In this document: positions 61,893-64,000 of the stretch, one piece after another
Numbering within the stretch: the stretch's first letter is position 1
Layout of the letters: every line of letters starts with the position of its first letter
Source: an uncultured Kangiella sp.
GTDB taxonomy: Bacteria > Pseudomonadota > Gammaproteobacteria > Enterobacterales > DSM-103792
Direction of reading: 5' to 3'
Assembly: GCA_946481205.1 (NCBI GenBank)
Contig: CAMLNB010000001.1
Span: 1 to 64,000 of the forward strand
DNA length: 64,000 bases
Made by a program: the position numbers and the translations under genes
Notes under the pieces: generated by a model
What the model was told of the DNA's origin: nothing
The model's database searches: none
What the model saw: the letters and a program-made list of their open reading frames with translations, nothing else

Positions 61893-63590
61893 TTAATCAT
61901 CGAGCAGACTCACTTCGCTGACTCGGGTCACTTCATCAAGCGAGGTGCTGCCGGCACGAGCCAAATCCAGTGCGGCCATGCCAAGCGGGCGATAGCCGGG
62001 CGCGCGGCGCGCGGCAGCGACAAAACCGTTTTGATCCTGCCGCCGCAGGGCTTCGGCCAGCTCGTCATTGATGATCAACAATTCGAACACGCCAAGCCGG
62101 CCACGGTAGCCAGTTTGGTTGCAGTGGTTGCAGCCGACCGCGGTCTTGAAGCCGGCGCCGATCTCCTGACCCATCTGATGCAACCAGCTTTTCTGCTGCG
62201 GTGTCAGCTCGGTAAGGTGCGCACAGTGTGGGCAGAGCTTGCGCACCAGCCGCTGGGCGATGATGCCGCGCAAGGTGCTGGCCACCAGATACGGTTCGGC
62301 GCCCATGTCGGTCAGCCGCAGTGCGCTTTGAATCGCGTCATTGGTGTGCAGGGTTGACAGCACCAGGTGGCCGGTCAAGGCGGCACGCAGGCCGATGGTC
62401 GCGGTTTCCTGATCGCGCATTTCACCAACCATGATGATGTCGGGGTCGGCGCGCAGCACCGTACGCAGCACAGCGGCAAAACTCAAATCGATCTTGTTGT
62501 TGACCTGCACCTGATTGATCCGCGGCAGCCGGTATTCGACCGGATCTTCGACGGTGATGATTTTTACATCGGGTTGGTTCAGCTCATTCAGTGCCGCGTA
62601 CAGCGTGGTCGATTTACCGGAGCCGGTCGGACCGGTCACCAGCAGAATGCCGTGCGGCCAGCGCAGCAGTTTGCGCAACTCGTCGGCCTGGGCAGGTGGC
62701 ATACCTATCTGATCGATATGCAGTTGGCCGCCGCTTTGATCGAGCAGACGCATAACCACCGCTTCACCGTGTTGCACCGGCAGTGTCGCCAACCGGACAT
62801 CGATATGGCGGCCTTGCACGGTCATATTGAAGCGACCATCTTGCGGCCGGCGTTTCTCCGAAATATCGAGATTCGACATCAGCTTCAGCCGCAGCACCAC
62901 CGCCGGTGCGATCCGGGCTTCGCGCACCACTTGCTCCTGCAGCACGCCATCGACGCGCAAGCGAATGCGCAGGCTGGTTTCTTCCGGCTCCAGGTGCACG
63001 TCGGAGGCGCCATACTTGATCGCGTCCTCGAAAATGGTTTGCAGCAGCCGCGCCACCGGGGCTTCCGAGACATCGACACTTTCGCTCAGCCGGGCCAGAT
63101 CAAACTGATCACCGCTGGCTTCGCTGAGTTCCTGGGCCAGGCTTTCAATCTGCTCGGTATGCCGGTAAACGATATCGATGGCTCGCATCAATTCGCTTTC
63201 GCGGGTCACCGCGATGCGCAGCGGTTTGTCCAGCAAGGACTGCATTTCATCGATACGAGTCAGATCGGTCGGATCGGACATCACGGCCAGATAATGGGCA
63301 CTGCCTTCTTCGATCAGCAGTGCGCGATAGCGCCGTGCCTGCACTTCCGACAGTTTCTGCGCAACCGCTTCATTGAGCTTGTGCCGGCCGAGTTCGATAA
63401 ACGGAATTTGCAATTGCTGGGCAAGAAACTTCAGCAACTGGGTTTCATCGACCACCTGCATGTCGACCAAGGTCGTGCCGAGCCGTTGACCGGTGCCGGC
63501 CTGCTGCTTCAGTGCTGCTTGCAATTGCTCGGCGCTGATGACGCCGTTTTCCACCAGCAAATCGCCGAGCCGGATTTTCTGTCGTTTCAT
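61893..63590 (-). CDS. mshE: MSHA pilus extension ATPase MshE (GspE-like, c-di-GMP binding)
   Basis: Secretion ATPase of 565 residues. The N-terminal MshEN region has two copies of the c-di-GMP motif, RLGDLLVENGVISAEQL (7-23) and RLGTTLVDMQVVDETQL (36-52). The ATPase core has Walker A GPTGSGKST (about 323), the Asp and His boxes (VEDPVEYRLPRI, TGHLVLSTLHTNDA) and the zinc tetracysteine CPHC...CNHC. It powers pilus extension in response to c-di-GMP in Vibrio. ATG 63590 overlaps the mshN stop (ATGA). Confidence 0.93.
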   Translation of the reverse strand: MKRQKIRLGDLLVENGVISAEQLQAALKQQAGTGQRLGTTLVDMQVVDETQLLKFLAQQLQIPFIELGRHKLNEAVAQKLSEVQARRYRALLIEEGSAHYLAVMSDPTDLTRIDEMQSLLDKPLRIAVTRESELMRAIDIVYRHTEQIESLAQELSEASGDQFDLARLSESVDVSEAPVARLLQTIFEDAIKYGASDVHLEPEETSLRIRLRVDGVLQEQVVREARIAPAVVLRLKLMSNLDISEKRRPQDGRFNMTVQGRHIDVRLATLPVQHGEAVVMRLLDQSGGQLHIDQIGMPPAQADELRKLLRWPHGILLVTGPTGSGKSTTLYAALNELNQPDVKIITVEDPVEYRLPRINQVQVNNKIDLSFAAVLRTVLRADPDIIMVGEMRDQETATIGLRAALTGHLVLSTLHTNDAIQSALRLTDMGAEPYLVASTLRGIIAQRLVRKLCPHCAHLTELTPQQKSWLHQMGQEIGAGFKTAVGCNHCNQTGYRGRLGVFELLIINDELAEALRRQDQNGFVAAARRAPGYRPLGMAALDLARAGSTSLDEVTRVSEVSLLDD

Positions 63591-64000
63591 GGGGAGACCT
63601 GCGCAGCAGGCGTGGCGCCGAGGGCGCGCAGCCGTTGATGGGCAAATTGCATCAGCGTTGCCGGCAGCGCCGGATCGAGCAAGGCGCTGCGCCACGCGCG
63701 CTGAGCGCCAGCGACATCGGACAAGGCTTCGAGCGATAGCGCAAGGCCCGCTTGGTGACGGCCATTTTGCGGCTGCACCGTGAGCAATTGCCGGTAGCGT
63801 TCGCTGGCCGCGCGATGATCACCGTGCTGTTGTTCGGCCAGTGCCAGCGTGGCGTGATAATCCGCCGCCTCAGCCAGCGGCGGTGCCTGTGCGCTGAGCA
63901 GATGCAGTGCGTTGGCGATGCGGCTTTGCTGCAACCATTGGCTGGCCAACCATTGCCGGATTTGCCAATGCTGTGGCCATTGCTGCAGCAACTGCTCGGC
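63587..64000 (-). CDS. mshN: MshN-like TPR protein (partial, runs off the window)
   Basis: C-terminal 137 residues or so of a protein whose start lies beyond the window end. It has at least two helical TPR-like repeats (DYHATLALAEQQHGDHRAASERYRQLL and GRHQAGLALSLEALSDVAGAQRAW), as in the MshN C-terminus. Position directly upstream of mshE, with a 4-nt overlap, supports MshN. Confidence 0.7.
   Translation of the reverse strand, partial: AEQLLQQWPQHWQIRQWLASQWLQQSRIANALHLLSAQAPPLAEAADYHATLALAEQQHGDHRAASERYRQLLTVQPQNGRHQAGLALSLEALSDVAGAQRAWRSALLDPALPATLMQFAHQRLRALGATPAAQVSP

Noticed and set aside
1..64000. Mobile elements, CRISPR arrays, tRNA or rRNA genes
   Set aside because: I found no transposase or integrase, no regularly spaced repeats, and no recognisable RNA-gene sequence. 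This was by eye; tRNAscan-SE or a repeat finder would be more sensitive.

Overview
The window looks like the chromosome of a moderately GC-rich aquatic Gammaproteobacterium. The evidence is an MSHA-type pilus locus in the usual mshN-E-G-(B/F)-A-C-D-O-P-Q order, a flagellar stator pair behind a sigma-28 promoter, a NapEFDABC periplasmic nitrate reductase, a very large NAD-dependent glutamate dehydrogenase, and many outer-membrane and c-type cytochrome proteins. I cannot name the genus. I see no insertion sequence, prophage, CRISPR array, tRNA or rRNA; the window reads as core and niche-specific chromosome.

Layout. 0.25-7 kb: a FadI-type thiolase, motAB, a small coiled-coil gene coupled to a cysteine-synthase-like PLP enzyme, and an SbtA-type bicarbonate transporter divergent from a LysR regulator. 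7-15.6 kb: the nap operon on the minus strand, and divergently moaA-moeA-mobA-moaB for molybdenum cofactor, with an FNR-like box and a probable Moco riboswitch between them; NapA needs the cofactor the second operon makes. 15.8-19.3 kb: a chalcone-isomerase-like exported protein and a PAS-GGDEF-EAL protein. 19.7-26.4 kb: a four-gene DUF1302-DUF1329-YCF48-RND/MMPL operon, probably moving a hydrophobic compound, behind a leader rich in inverted repeats. 26.7-36.4 kb: NAD-glutamate dehydrogenase with a basic Ala/Lys tail, a GNAT acetyltransferase, a YjgR-type HerA ATPase and a NatAB-like ABC exporter.

36.6-48.7 kb is the most unusual region. It holds tlpA-like thioredoxin, DUF4266 lipoprotein and DUF3570 beta-barrel genes; two overlapping beta-barrel genes; a diheme lipoprotein related to the hydrazine synthase alpha-subunit family; and, divergently, a PSCyt3-like monoheme protein, a diheme LamG lipoprotein and a Tat-exported DUF1501 protein. 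Together they suggest an undescribed envelope redox system; the individual families are known, the combined role is not.

48.8-53.3 kb: a penicillin-acylase family hydrolase, purT and a small beta-barrel protein. 53.4-64 kb: the MSHA pilus locus, all on the minus strand and cut by the window end inside mshN. MshE carries a MshEN c-di-GMP-binding region, so the PAS-GGDEF-EAL protein could influence the pilus, although they are about 40 kb apart.

Most convergent gene pairs are separated by strong rho-independent terminators, which makes transcription-unit boundaries clear. Start codons were chosen by ribosome binding sites and signal sequences and are often internal to the longest open frame.
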